Source of the DNA: Marinirhabdus sp963793275
GTDB lineage: Bacteria; Bacteroidota; Bacteroidia; Flavobacteriales; Flavobacteriaceae
Direction: 5' to 3'
Assembly: GCA_963793275.1 (NCBI GenBank)
Contig: CAWBZL010000004.1
Span: 434,001-498,000 of the forward strand
Length of the DNA: 64,000 bases
Shown here in pieces: positions 48,939 through 58,024 of this stretch. A program made the position numbers and the translations under genes. How positions within the stretch are numbered: position 1 is the stretch's first letter; each line of letters begins with the position of its first letter. The notes under the pieces are model-generated. The model made no database searches. It was not told where the DNA came from and saw only the letters and a program-made list of their open reading frames with translations.

Positions 48939-49751
48939 TTATCTATAGGCTTTATAAATAACAACGATTGGGTTTGTGCTTTCGGCAGGGGTTGCAGGAT
49001 TTAAAAATCTATCTACATTAATTCTAAAACCGTCGGCATCAAAATTTGTAAAAGATGCACGAATTAAGCCTTCCTGAGTAGTTCCACCACCGGTTCCACT
49101 CGAACCGTTATTTGAGACGGGACTTCCATTATTATCAACAAAATAGGCAGCTAAACAATGAGAAGAAGATGAGTAGGTTCCAATATTATTTAAACTAGAT
49201 CCACTAAAACCAAAAGCAATAACCTGTTGGTTTATAGCACCGCCATTATTACGTGCATATCCGGTTGTGTAGCCTCCAGCCATACGTATGTCATTAGAAT
49301 TATTTGTGGAAGATCTACCTGCACCAGCATTTACACCCTTAACTCTGTTTACAGCAACAAATTCTACGGTTCTGGGTCTAAAACCAACACCTGTCACGGT
49401 TTGTACGCCTGCACTGGTAATGACCATAGTCCCCATATAAAAATTTGATTGAGAGTTTGTGGTAACCTTATCCCATTGAGAACCTGTCCAATAATAGTAT
49501 CCCGCTACAGGAAAAGCAGGATTTGTTCCGGTATTGTACACCATGGTACTTTCTACTAAAATTGCTGAATTAGGGCTTACTACAGTAGCTGCATCTGTCG
49601 CAGAAGCTAAAGCAACCCTGGGAATAAGTATTCCATTATCTCTGGAAGTAATATCCAGTGCGGCCTGAGGTGCTACGTTGGATATTCCTACCTGTGCGTA
49701 AAAAATCGTGGTTGATAAAAGCAATGTGAGGAAAAATAGAGTTTTTTTCAT
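48939..49751 (-). CDS. Secreted protein, unknown, with GISN..P..ALDI start
   Basis: The 270 residues run from the ATG at 49751; the frame extends to 49796 but the upstream part adds no signal. The signal peptide ends IFYAQ, and the mature N-terminus VGISNVAPQAALDIT resembles that of the tail-fibre-like protein at 35567 (VGIGNTDPKASLDIS). The middle has YYYWTGSQWDKVTT, a motif of secreted Bacteroidota beta-rich proteins. The C-terminal half is Ser/Asn/Gly-rich (SSTNNSND, NNGSSGTGGG). No sorting domain or enzyme motif is seen, and I cannot name a function. It is probably surface-located. Confidence 0.7.
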   Translation of the reverse strand: MKKTLFFLTLLLSTTIFYAQVGISNVAPQAALDITSRDNGILIPRVALASATDAATVVSPNSAILVESTMVYNTGTNPAFPVAGYYYWTGSQWDKVTTNSQSNFYMGTMVITSAGVQTVTGVGFRPRTVEFVAVNRVKGVNAGAGRSSTNNSNDIRMAGGYTTGYARNNGGAINQQVIAFGFSGSSLNNIGTYSSSSHCLAAYFVDNNGSPVSNNGSSGTGGGTTQEGLIRASFTNFDADGFRINVDRFLNPATPAESTNPIVVIYKAYR

Positions 49752-49982
49752 AAGATTTTTTGGAGTTTTTAAAATTCTGTCAAATTTATAATACATAACG
49801 TAAATTCTTGCCCTATGGATTTTTTCAAAACTATGTTTTCGATTATATACGTTGTTTTTTAGACATAAAGAGGTTGGTTCGATCTTTCCTGAAAGTTTTT
49901 AATGGAATTTTAGAAATGTAATAACTAAACTTAAGGAGGAGTAAGGGCAGATAAACTTATAAGTTATTCTTATTTTTAGGAC

Positions 49983-50798
49983 ATGAAAAAAACATTCCAA
50001 CTCTTAAATATTGTTGCTTTTTTTGTTACCATTTATTTTAACTATGCATCCAGTGCAGGGGTTTTTAACAATACTACCCAGGCTGAGATAAGCAATACCT
50101 ACCAATCGCTTTTTACCCCAGCTGGCTATGCGTTTTCTATTTGGGGAGGTATTTATTTGTTGCTTTTCGGTTTTATCGTGTATCAATCCCGCAGCTTGTT
50201 CGTTAAAGTTCGGGATGATGATTTTGTGTTGAAAACCGGCTGGTGGTTTGCGTTAAGTTGCGTTGCCAATAGTCTTTGGTGTTATTTATTTGTTTCAGAT
50301 TATATGTTGGTTTCTGTTTTTGTTATTTTCTTTCTACTGTTCTGTTTATTAAAAATTGTCATACTAAACCGAATGGAGCTGGATGACAAACCCATTTCAG
50401 TAATTGCCTTTTTATGGTGGCCTTTTGTACTTTATAGTGGCTGGTTAACGGTAGCGTGTATTGCTAATGTTTCGGCGTATCTGGTTAAAATTAATTGGGG
50501 TGGCTTCGGAATTTCTCCTGAAACTTGGACCCTGTTTATGATCGGGATTGCCACTTCGGTCAACCTTATTGTTACGTGGTCCAGAAATATGAGGGAGTTT
50601 GCTTTGGCAGGTGCTTGGGCGTTGATCGCTATTGCTGTTGCGAATTGGGAAGGTGTAGCGATCGTTAAAATTTCGGCACTTGTAGCAGCGGGAATTTTAA
50701 TTGTAAGTAGTAGCTTTCATGCATTTAAAAACAGAGATACTAATCCTGCGAAAAAATGTTTGGAGTATTTAAAAAAAAAGGAAAAAATTAAAAAGTAA
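49983..50798 (+). CDS. TspO/MBR-related tryptophan-rich membrane protein
   Basis: The 271-residue protein has about eight hydrophobic segments. FTPAGYAFSIWGGIYLLLFG (about 46-65) matches the TspO/MBR signature WxxPPxxxFxxxW-like region only loosely. Trp content is high (SLWCYLF, WWPFVLYSGW). TspO proteins are usually near 160 residues; this is a longer relative. It is probably a membrane protein of unknown ligand. The gene stands alone, 30 bases before the convergent end of the hybrid histidine kinase gene. The sequence in front of it has no clear promoter match (TATTTTTA). Confidence 0.65.
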   Translation: MKKTFQLLNIVAFFVTIYFNYASSAGVFNNTTQAEISNTYQSLFTPAGYAFSIWGGIYLLLFGFIVYQSRSLFVKVRDDDFVLKTGWWFALSCVANSLWCYLFVSDYMLVSVFVIFFLLFCLLKIVILNRMELDDKPISVIAFLWWPFVLYSGWLTVACIANVSAYLVKINWGGFGISPETWTLFMIGIATSVNLIVTWSRNMREFALAGAWALIAIAVANWEGVAIVKISALVAAGILIVSSSFHAFKNRDTNPAKKCLEYLKKKEKIKK

Positions 50799-50827
50799 GG
50801 GTTCGCCAAATAATCGGGGCAAAGTTT

Positions 50828-53059
50828 TTAAGGTACGTTTAAAGATGGGTCTTCTTTATGAGCTTCCTCCAATAAGTTTTTAGCAATAGTTTGTTTAAAC
50901 CTGGCTACATCGTAAGGTTTTACAATAATATCGTTCATCCCGCATTCAAAAATACGATAGCGTATTTCGTCTATTTCTACAGCTGTAAGTGCAATGATAG
51001 GGATACTGGTGTTAAACTTTCTGATTTCCTGTGTGGCTTCAATACCATTTTTTTTAGGCATATTTATGTCCATTAAAACCAAATGATAGTTATTGTTTCT
51101 TACCATAATAATAGCTTCTTCGCCATTCTCTGCAATATCACAATGCACGCCTTGTTTTTCAAGAATTTTTTTAGTGACCATCTGGTTAATGCGATTGTCT
51201 TCTACTATCAGGATTGATTTTTCAGAAAGTTTTGACGTATCGATACTGGAAACGGGTGCACCTTCTACATCTTGCTGCAGCACATCAAACAATAGATTAA
51301 AGCTAAAAGTGGTTCCTTTTCCAAGCTCGCTATCCACAGTAATTTTACTGTTAGCTTGTTCCAATAGCTTTTTTACAATAGGAAGCCCAAGTCCTGTACC
51401 CTGAAACTCCCGATTCACCGATTCTATTTGCGAAAATTCATCAAAAATACTTTCTAATTTACTCTTTGCTATTCCAGATCCTGTATCGGTTATATGAAAA
51501 GCGATTAAAACTGTTCTTTCGCTTGCGTTGATGATGGTTGCAAGCACTTTAATAGTTCCGTTTTCGGTAAATTTACAGGCATTGCCAATTAGATTCATGA
51601 GTACCTGAGACAGGCGTACAGAGCTGCCTCTAAGTATTTCTGGGATATCGTCTTCAATAGAAACTTCAATCTCGTTTTGTTGCTGGACGCGCATATATTC
51701 AAAAGAGGATACAATGGTTCCTACCAGTTCGCGCAGGTTGAAAGCCGTAACATCCTCATTAAGTGTTTCGCTTTCAACTTTATTCATTTGTAGGACGTCG
51801 TTAATAAGTGCCAGAAGATAATCTGCCGAAAATTTAAGCGATTTTAAATCTTTCTCGTGTTTTTTTAATTCTTCATTCTCCAATAAAATTGTACTTAACC
51901 CAATAACACCGTACAACGGGGTGCGAAGTTCGTGACTAACGGTAGAGAAAAATTTAGATTTTGCTTTTGTGAGGTTCTCACTTTTTTCTTTGGCGAGAAG
52001 ATATTCTTTGTTCTTTACCCGTAATTTAAGTATCAACTGTTTTCGTATGCGATAGGCATACCATAAATATATAATCACCAAAAAACCAACTCCCGAGATA
52101 ATCCATAATATGCTGTTTGTTCGGCTCTTGGTTTGCATGAGCTCTGCCTGGAGTTCATTTTTAAGGCGCGCATCTTCGGCAGTTTTCTGGTATTCTGAAA
52201 TCTGGAACTTTGAAGAAGTGCTTCCGGAAGCAGCAGACTGTGCAATTTCCCGATTCTTTATTAGATATTCTTCATACTTTTCTCTCACCGCATAGGCTTC
52301 TTTAAAACGCTCAATGCTAAATAAAGCGTCACTGTAACCTTTGAAAGATATTTCTAACTCTGCCGATAGATTGTTCTCCTCGCCCAGTTTAATTGCTTTT
52401 TTATAAGCTTTTTCGGCTTTTTTGAACTCATTTTTTTGAGCGTAAAAATTTCCGTAGAGATTTTCAATTCCTGCAACAAAAGAAGGATCTGGTTTGTTGC
52501 CCATAAGCCGCTCGGCCTTCAATAAATGATAGAGCCCGCTCTTGTACTTTTCAAAACCAAATGCGGTGACCACAGTATTAAAATGCGCTTTTGCCAGACT
52601 GGCCGAATCTTTAATTTTATTAAATCCCTTAATAGATTTTTTGTGATATTTCATGGCCTTTTTATAGCCGTTTTCTTCAAAAGAATACAGGTTTGCCAAA
52701 TCCATATAGGTAATAGCAATGGCAGTATCATTTTTAGATTGAATAGCGTACTTCTCGGACTTTTCAAAATTTTCTCTAGCCATTTTCAAATCGTCCAGTG
52801 CCATAAAATCGTAGCCAAGAAAACGATATCCTTTGTGTATTAAGGCGGGATCACTTAACTCAAAAGCTTTATTCAAGATCTTGACATTCACTTCCATAGA
52901 CTTTTTATAACTTCCGGAAGTGTAATAAATTTCTGAAGAGTCTATTAATTGTTTAAGTTTACGTTTTTCAGGATTTTGCAAAGTAGCTTCCTGTGCCACG
53001 GTATAAAAAGCACATAGCTGGAATAACAGGATAAAGAAGAAGAAAAAGAATTTCTTCAT
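50828..53059 (-). CDS. TPR hybrid histidine kinase with receiver domain
   Basis: The 743-residue membrane kinase has a signal peptide (1-23, Phe-rich, ending TVAQ). TPR repeats cover about 55-265, a coiled coil about 285-312 and a membrane helix about 316-336. A HisKA dimer domain has H376 (FFSTVSHELRTPLYG). The HATPase domain has N box NLIGNACKF, G1 DTGSGIAKS and G2 GTGLGLP at about 440-590. The C-terminal receiver has phosphoacceptor D664 (LVLMDINMP). No DNA-binding domain is present, so it probably signals onward through phosphotransfer. Its sensor part has the layout of the TPR-only gene at 9277. It is divergent from the methionine aminotransferase gene. Confidence 0.92.
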   Translation of the reverse strand: MKKFFFFFFILLFQLCAFYTVAQEATLQNPEKRKLKQLIDSSEIYYTSGSYKKSMEVNVKILNKAFELSDPALIHKGYRFLGYDFMALDDLKMARENFEKSEKYAIQSKNDTAIAITYMDLANLYSFEENGYKKAMKYHKKSIKGFNKIKDSASLAKAHFNTVVTAFGFEKYKSGLYHLLKAERLMGNKPDPSFVAGIENLYGNFYAQKNEFKKAEKAYKKAIKLGEENNLSAELEISFKGYSDALFSIERFKEAYAVREKYEEYLIKNREIAQSAASGSTSSKFQISEYQKTAEDARLKNELQAELMQTKSRTNSILWIISGVGFLVIIYLWYAYRIRKQLILKLRVKNKEYLLAKEKSENLTKAKSKFFSTVSHELRTPLYGVIGLSTILLENEELKKHEKDLKSLKFSADYLLALINDVLQMNKVESETLNEDVTAFNLRELVGTIVSSFEYMRVQQQNEIEVSIEDDIPEILRGSSVRLSQVLMNLIGNACKFTENGTIKVLATIINASERTVLIAFHITDTGSGIAKSKLESIFDEFSQIESVNREFQGTGLGLPIVKKLLEQANSKITVDSELGKGTTFSFNLLFDVLQQDVEGAPVSSIDTSKLSEKSILIVEDNRINQMVTKKILEKQGVHCDIAENGEEAIIMVRNNNYHLVLMDINMPKKNGIEATQEIRKFNTSIPIIALTAVEIDEIRYRIFECGMNDIIVKPYDVARFKQTIAKNLLEEAHKEDPSLNVP

Positions 53060-53093
53060 TGATAAATTAAGTAGGTTTGGGCGCGCAATATAC

Positions 53094-53101
53094 TAATTTT
53101 G
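53094..53101 (+). promoter_or_regulatory. Promoter -7 element upstream of the methionine aminotransferase gene
   Basis: TAATTTTG matches TAnnTTTG 55 bases before the ATG at 53156. TTTG at 53076-53079 is too close for a standard -33. It lies in the 96-base gap to the divergent hybrid kinase gene. Confidence 0.4.
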
Positions 53102-53155
53102 AACGACATCTGTATTATTCAGCCCGCGGGAATAATTTATAAAAACACTTATTAT

Positions 53156-54295
53156 ATGATTACCAGTAAATTACCGAATACCACCACAAGTATTTTTAGT
53201 ATTATGAGCAAAATGGCTGCAGATCACAATGCTATTAATCTCTCACAGGGATTTCCAAATTTCGAAAGTGACCCCATACTGATAGATTTAGTAGCCGGCG
53301 AAATGAAGGAGGGACACAATCAATATGCTCCTATGCCAGGCGATTTTAAACTCCGGGAACAGATTTCAGCAAAAATGGAGACATTACACAACAAAAAATA
53401 CAATCCGGATACCGAGATCACCGTCACAGCGGGCGCAACACAGGCTATTTTTACCGTAATTGCCGCTTCCATACAAAAAGGTGATGAGGTTATTATTTTT
53501 ACACCGGCGTACGATTGTTATGAGCCGTCCGTAGCACTGTTTGGCGGTAAAGTAGTTCCTGTGCAATTAACACCTCCTTTTTATGAACCTGATTGGGATG
53601 AGGTGCGATCCAAAATTACTTCAAAGACCAAAATGATTGTCATAAACAGCCCGCACAACCCCAGTGGTATGCTGTTTACAAAAGGAGATATGTTACAATT
53701 AGAAACGATCGCGGAAGAAAATAAGCTACTCGTGCTTAGTGACGAAGTGTACGAGCATATTATTTTTGATGGAAATACACATCAGAGTGTGGCTAGATTT
53801 CCATCCCTTGCAAAGCGTACTTTTATTACCGCATCTTTTGGTAAAACATTTCACAATACAGGCTGGAAAATGGGGTATTGTGCTGCGCCGGAGAAGCTCT
53901 TGACCGAATTCAAAAAAGTACATCAATACAACGTCTTTAGCGTAAATAATCCTATACAAAAAGCACTGGCAACGTATTTGGAAACCCCGTCCAACTATCT
54001 TCAACTTCCGGATTTTTATCAAAAAAAACGCGATTATTTTATTGCCTTGCTGAAAGATTCAAAATTTAAAATTATTCCTTCCAAAGGCACTTATTTTCAG
54101 CTATTAGACTATTCTGAAATTACCACAGAACACGATGTCGATTTTGCTGAAAAATTAACGAAGAAACATGGTATTGCAACCATTCCAACTTCGGTATTTA
54201 ATGCTGAAAAGCAAGATTTTAAACAACTACGTGTATGCTTTGCTAAAACTGAAAAAACGCTGGAAGAAGCGGCTCAAATTTTGAATTCTATTTAA
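53156..54295 (+). CDS. Methionine (glutamine-type) aminotransferase, YbdL-like
   Basis: The 379-residue fold type I PLP enzyme starts at ATG 53156. The longer open frame from 53099 adds 19 residues with no conservation. K230 is the PLP lysine (ASFGKTFHNTGWKMGY). NSPHNPSG (165-171) and DEVYEHIIFDG follow the AAT-I consensus, and the N-terminal LSQGFPNF is characteristic of YbdL and kynurenine aminotransferase-like enzymes. It would transaminate methionine or related 2-oxo acids. The frameshifted omega-amidase gene at 57222 is the natural partner, hydrolysing 2-oxoglutaramate, but katG and an ankyrin gene lie between them. Confidence 0.88.
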   Translation: MITSKLPNTTTSIFSIMSKMAADHNAINLSQGFPNFESDPILIDLVAGEMKEGHNQYAPMPGDFKLREQISAKMETLHNKKYNPDTEITVTAGATQAIFTVIAASIQKGDEVIIFTPAYDCYEPSVALFGGKVVPVQLTPPFYEPDWDEVRSKITSKTKMIVINSPHNPSGMLFTKGDMLQLETIAEENKLLVLSDEVYEHIIFDGNTHQSVARFPSLAKRTFITASFGKTFHNTGWKMGYCAAPEKLLTEFKKVHQYNVFSVNNPIQKALATYLETPSNYLQLPDFYQKKRDYFIALLKDSKFKIIPSKGTYFQLLDYSEITTEHDVDFAEKLTKKHGIATIPTSVFNAEKQDFKQLRVCFAKTEKTLEEAAQILNSI

Positions 54296-54435
54296 GTTTC
54301 TTATCATTAAATACTCAGACTATAAGTTTTTCCAATTGTAAAATGAATACAACCGATAGCAATGGAGGTAAGTACTATTTTTAATTTGTATTTTTAAAGT
54401 TCAGAAAAAATAAACTCATTTAAAAATATAGTACT

Positions 54436-56656
54436 ATGAATACGAAAGGTGAAGCTTGGGAAATTAATGATGGAGAGGCCGCGAAATGTCCCTACTTTGG
54501 TGGCGTACAAGGTCAATCTGCAGGACACGGAACCACCAACCGTGAGTGGTGGCCCAATAAGTTAAAATTGAATATTCTTAGGCAAAACGATAAAAAATCT
54601 GATCCTATGGGAGCCGATTTTAACTACGCAGAAGAATTTGAAAGTTTAGACTTTGCTGCTTTAAAACAGGATGTAATTAACTTAATGACAGACTCGCAAG
54701 ACTGGTGGCCGGCAGATTACGGGCATTACGGCGGTTTGTTTATTAGAATGGCATGGCACAGCGCAGGAACCTATAGGGTGACAGATGGACGTGGAGGAGG
54801 AAACACCGCAAACCAACGCTTTGCACCTTTAAATAGCTGGCCGGATAATGGAAACCTGGATAAGGCACGTTTACTTTTATGGCCTATCAAACAAAAATAC
54901 GGTAAGAAAATTTCCTGGGCAGATTTACTGATTTTAACCGGAAACTGTGCTTTAGAGTCTATGGGCTTTAAAACATTTGGCTTTGCAGGAGGTCGTGAAG
55001 ATATCTGGGAGCCAGAACAGGATATTTACTGGGGGTCGGAGACGGAATGGATGGGGAACGAAGCCCGTTACGATGAAGGTGAATTAGAAAAGCCACTCGC
55101 AGCAGCACATATGGGGTTAATTTACGTGAACCCGGAAGTGACCAAACGGAAAACCGGATCCACTAGGTTCTGCACACGATATTAGAGAGACTTTTGGCCG
55201 TATGGCAATGAACGATGAAGAAACCGTAGCACTTGTAGCAGGTGGACATACTTTTGGAAAAGCACACGGAGCAGGAGATGCAGAAAAATATGTAGGTGTA
55301 GAGCCGGAAGGTGCCGCTATTGAACACCAGGGACAAGGATGGATAAATACCATGGGGACAGGTAGAGGAGACGATACTATTACAAGTGGACTAGAAGGTG
55401 CATGGACGCCAAATCCTATTAGATGGGATCATGATTATTTTGATGTACTCTTAAATTACGACTGGGAATTAACAAAAAGCCCGGCAGGAGCTCACCAATG
55501 GAGACCAACAGATGCCTCCAATGCTAAAAAAGCACCACAAGCGCACGATGCGTCAAAAACTCAGGATTTAATGATGTCTACAGCAGATATTGCTTTAAAA
55601 ATGGATCCAACGTATTTAGAAATTTCCAAGCGTTTTCATAATGATCACGCTGCTTTTGAAGATGCTTTTGCCCGCGCCTGGTACAAATTAACACACCGTG
55701 ACATGGGACCTGTTTCCAGATATTTAGGGCCAGAAGTTCCTAAAGAAGAATTGTTATGGCAGGATCCAATTTCTGAAGATTCAGTATCAACAATTACCAG
55801 TAATGATGTAGCTGGACTAAAAAAACGTATCGAAGCGACCGGATTATCTGTTTCTCAATTAGTGCAGATTGCCTGGGCTTCGGCTGCTACCTATAGAAAT
55901 AGTGATATGCGAGGGGGTGCCAATGGTGCCAGAATTCGCTTAGCGCCTATGAAAAATTGGGATGTTAATGCGGGTCTTTCAGATACCGTGAATGTTTTAG
56001 AGAAAATTCAGCAGGACTTTAATGAGGAAGGTGGTGCTAAAGTATCGCTGGCAGATGTTATAGTATTAGCCGGAAATGTAGGTGTGGAAAAAGCTGCAAA
56101 AAATGCGGGTCACGACGTAAAAGTTCCTTTTAATCCGGGAAGAGGAGATGCAACCCAGGAACAAACCGATGTAGATTCCTTTAAACACCTGGAGCCTGTT
56201 GCAGATGGTTTCAGAAACTATTTAAAGGACGGGCAGGAAATTTCGGCAGAAGAATTATTGGTAGACAGAGCAAATTTAATGACACTCACCGTGCCGGAAA
56301 TGACGGTGCTTGTTGGAGGAATGCGTGCCATGGGAGCCAATCATAATGACTCTTCCTATGGAGTTTTCACGAAAAACAGAGGAGCCTTAACCAACGATTT
56401 CTTTAAAAATCTATTAGATCTTGGCGTTACCTGGAAGGCGACTTCGGAAAGTGATCAGGTATTTGCGGGTCGCGATAGAAAAACAGGTGATATAATCTGG
56501 ACAGGAACAAGAGCCGATCTTATTTTTGGGTCTAACAGCGAGCTACGCGCCGTGGCAGAAGTATATGGTTGTGAAGATGCAAAAGATAAGTTTGTAAAAG
56601 ATTTTGTTGCAGCCTGGCATAAAGTAATGAACCTGGATCGTTTCGATTTAGCATAA
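54436..56656 (+). pseudogene. katG: Catalase-peroxidase KatG, one-base insertion frameshift
   Basis: KatG destroys hydrogen peroxide with a heme b centre. The first frame from ATG 54436 carries the distal catalytic set R104, W107 and H108 (IRMAWHSAGTYR) and GLIYVNPE, with the Tyr of the Met-Tyr-Trp adduct. It then reads VTKRK and stops at 55185. The second frame continues IRETFGRMAMNDEE, with the adduct Met, and GGHTFGKAHG, with the proximal heme His, to TAA at 56656. Dropping T55139 restores NPEGPNGKPDPLGSAHDIRE. The span is 740 codons plus one base. The C-terminal duplicated domain is intact. The lesion would abolish heme binding; a sequencing error is possible. Confidence 0.93.
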
Positions 56657-56692
56657 AACTAAGTTGAAATAAAGCAGACATTAAAATTATAG

Positions 56693-56725
56693 CAAAGCAG
56701 CACACCTCGTGTTGCTTTGTTTTTT
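56693..56725 (+). terminator. Terminator after katG
   Basis: CAAAGCAGCAC pairs with GTGTTGCTTTG around an ACCTC-type loop, with one G-U pair, and is followed by a T run. The ankyrin gene starts 24 bases later and may have read-through or its own promoter. Confidence 0.8.
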
Positions 56726-56748
56726 ATATTTATAACAATTAAAACGCT

Positions 56749-57219
56749 ATGGAAATTTCAGAATTATTCAACGCTATTAGAAACGAAAATGACGGGGAAG
56801 TAAGCCGTTTGTTAAAGGAAAATCCATCCTGGGTGAACGAAAAAGATGCCCGCGGAAGCACTCCTTTATTATTGGCTACCTATTACGGTTTTGAGGAAAT
56901 TGCCAGAGAAATATTGAAACACCCTCAGGACATAAATACACAGGATGCCAGTGGGAATACTGCTTTAATGGGCGTTTGTTTTAAAGGATATGGCGCCATT
57001 GCAGAACTACTCCTGAAACACAAAGCCAATGTAAACGTAACCAATTTTAACGGAGCAACTGCCCTTATATTTGCCGCCACATTTAAACAGGTGGAAATTA
57101 TTAAAATGCTCTTAGAAAACGGAGCAGATAAAACTATTAAAGACGATAGGGGAAACAGTGCCCTGGACCACGCAAAAATGCAGGGATTTACTGCTGTGAT
57201 CGACCTATTAGAGAATTAA
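56749..57219 (+). CDS. Ankyrin-repeat protein
   Basis: The 156 residues contain four to five ankyrin repeats: RGSTPLLLATYYGFEEIARE, then SGNTALMGVCFKGYGAIAEL, then NGATALIFAATFKQVEIIKM, and a final RGNSALDHAKMQGFTAVIDL. No signal peptide is visible, so it is cytoplasmic. Small ankyrin proteins are often encoded next to catalase genes and can be needed for catalase function (as with AnkB and KatB in Pseudomonas), which fits its place after katG. The next gene starts 2 bases after the stop. Confidence 0.9.
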   Translation: MEISELFNAIRNENDGEVSRLLKENPSWVNEKDARGSTPLLLATYYGFEEIAREILKHPQDINTQDASGNTALMGVCFKGYGAIAELLLKHKANVNVTNFNGATALIFAATFKQVEIIKMLLENGADKTIKDDRGNSALDHAKMQGFTAVIDLLEN

Positions 57220-57221
57220 TT

Positions 57222-58024
57222 TTGAAAAGCACAGACGTTATTTTGAACAAAGACACATTAAATATAACCATCATACAATCGCAGCTGCATTGGGAAAATC
57301 CCGAAGCAAATCGTGCTATGTTTGAGCGTAAAATTAAAGCACTTACCAAAGAAACAGACCTTATTATCTTACCTGAATTGTTTACCACAGGGTTTACCAT
57401 GAATGCCGAATCACACGCAGAGGGAGAAAACGGATTAACCTTAATCTGGTTAAAAAAACTGGCTAAAAGTAAAAACTGTGCTATTACCGGAAGTATTATT
57501 GTAAAAGACAACGGTTTGTTTTACAACAGTCTTTATTTTGTAACCGAAGATGGTGTTGTAGAAACCTACAATAAAAAGCACACCTTTACGCTCGCCGGAG
57601 AACATAAAACCTTTACGGCTGGCCAGAATAAAAAAATTATAGCATACAAAGGCTGGCGTATTTGCCCGTTAATATGTTACGATCTTCGGTTCCCGGTGTG
57701 GGCAAGAAACACAGAGGGTTATGATTTGCTTTTATATGTTGCCAATTGGCCCAAAAAAGAACAAGTGCCTGGGACGCTTTGTTAAAAGCACGTGCTATAG
57801 AAAATATGAGCTACTGTATTGGTGTAAACCGTGTGGGCTTGGATGGGAACGGTCATAATTACGTAGGACATAGTGCTGTTTACGACGTGTTGGGCGAACA
57901 GATTTCAACCAAAGATTTTGAAACTGAGTTTGCAGAAACGATTACGCTGTCAAAAATGCACGTTGATGACACTAGAAACCATCTTCAATTTTTGAACGAC
58001 AGAGATCCTTTTAGTTTAGGATAA
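57222..58024 (+). pseudogene. Omega-amidase (nitrilase family, YafV-like), one-base deletion
   Basis: The family hydrolyses 2-oxoglutaramate and related amides, following glutamine- or methionine-type transamination. The Glu-Lys-Cys triad is visible as ILPELFTTGF (Glu), YNKKHTFTLAGEH (Lys) and LICYDLRFP (Cys). The first frame ends KKEQVPGTLC at 57785. The second carries on RTSAWDALLKARAIENMSY to TAA at 58024. Adding one A to the run of six A at 57753-57758 restores WPKKRTSAWDALLK. The span is one base short of 268 codons. No ATG is available at the start: TTG at 57222 or 57243 must serve. The stop overlaps the convergent gene by 14 bases. Confidence 0.9.

Noticed and set aside
49860..49982. 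tRNA-like GGTTCGA string at 49873
   Set aside because: No cloverleaf stems or acceptor arm around it.
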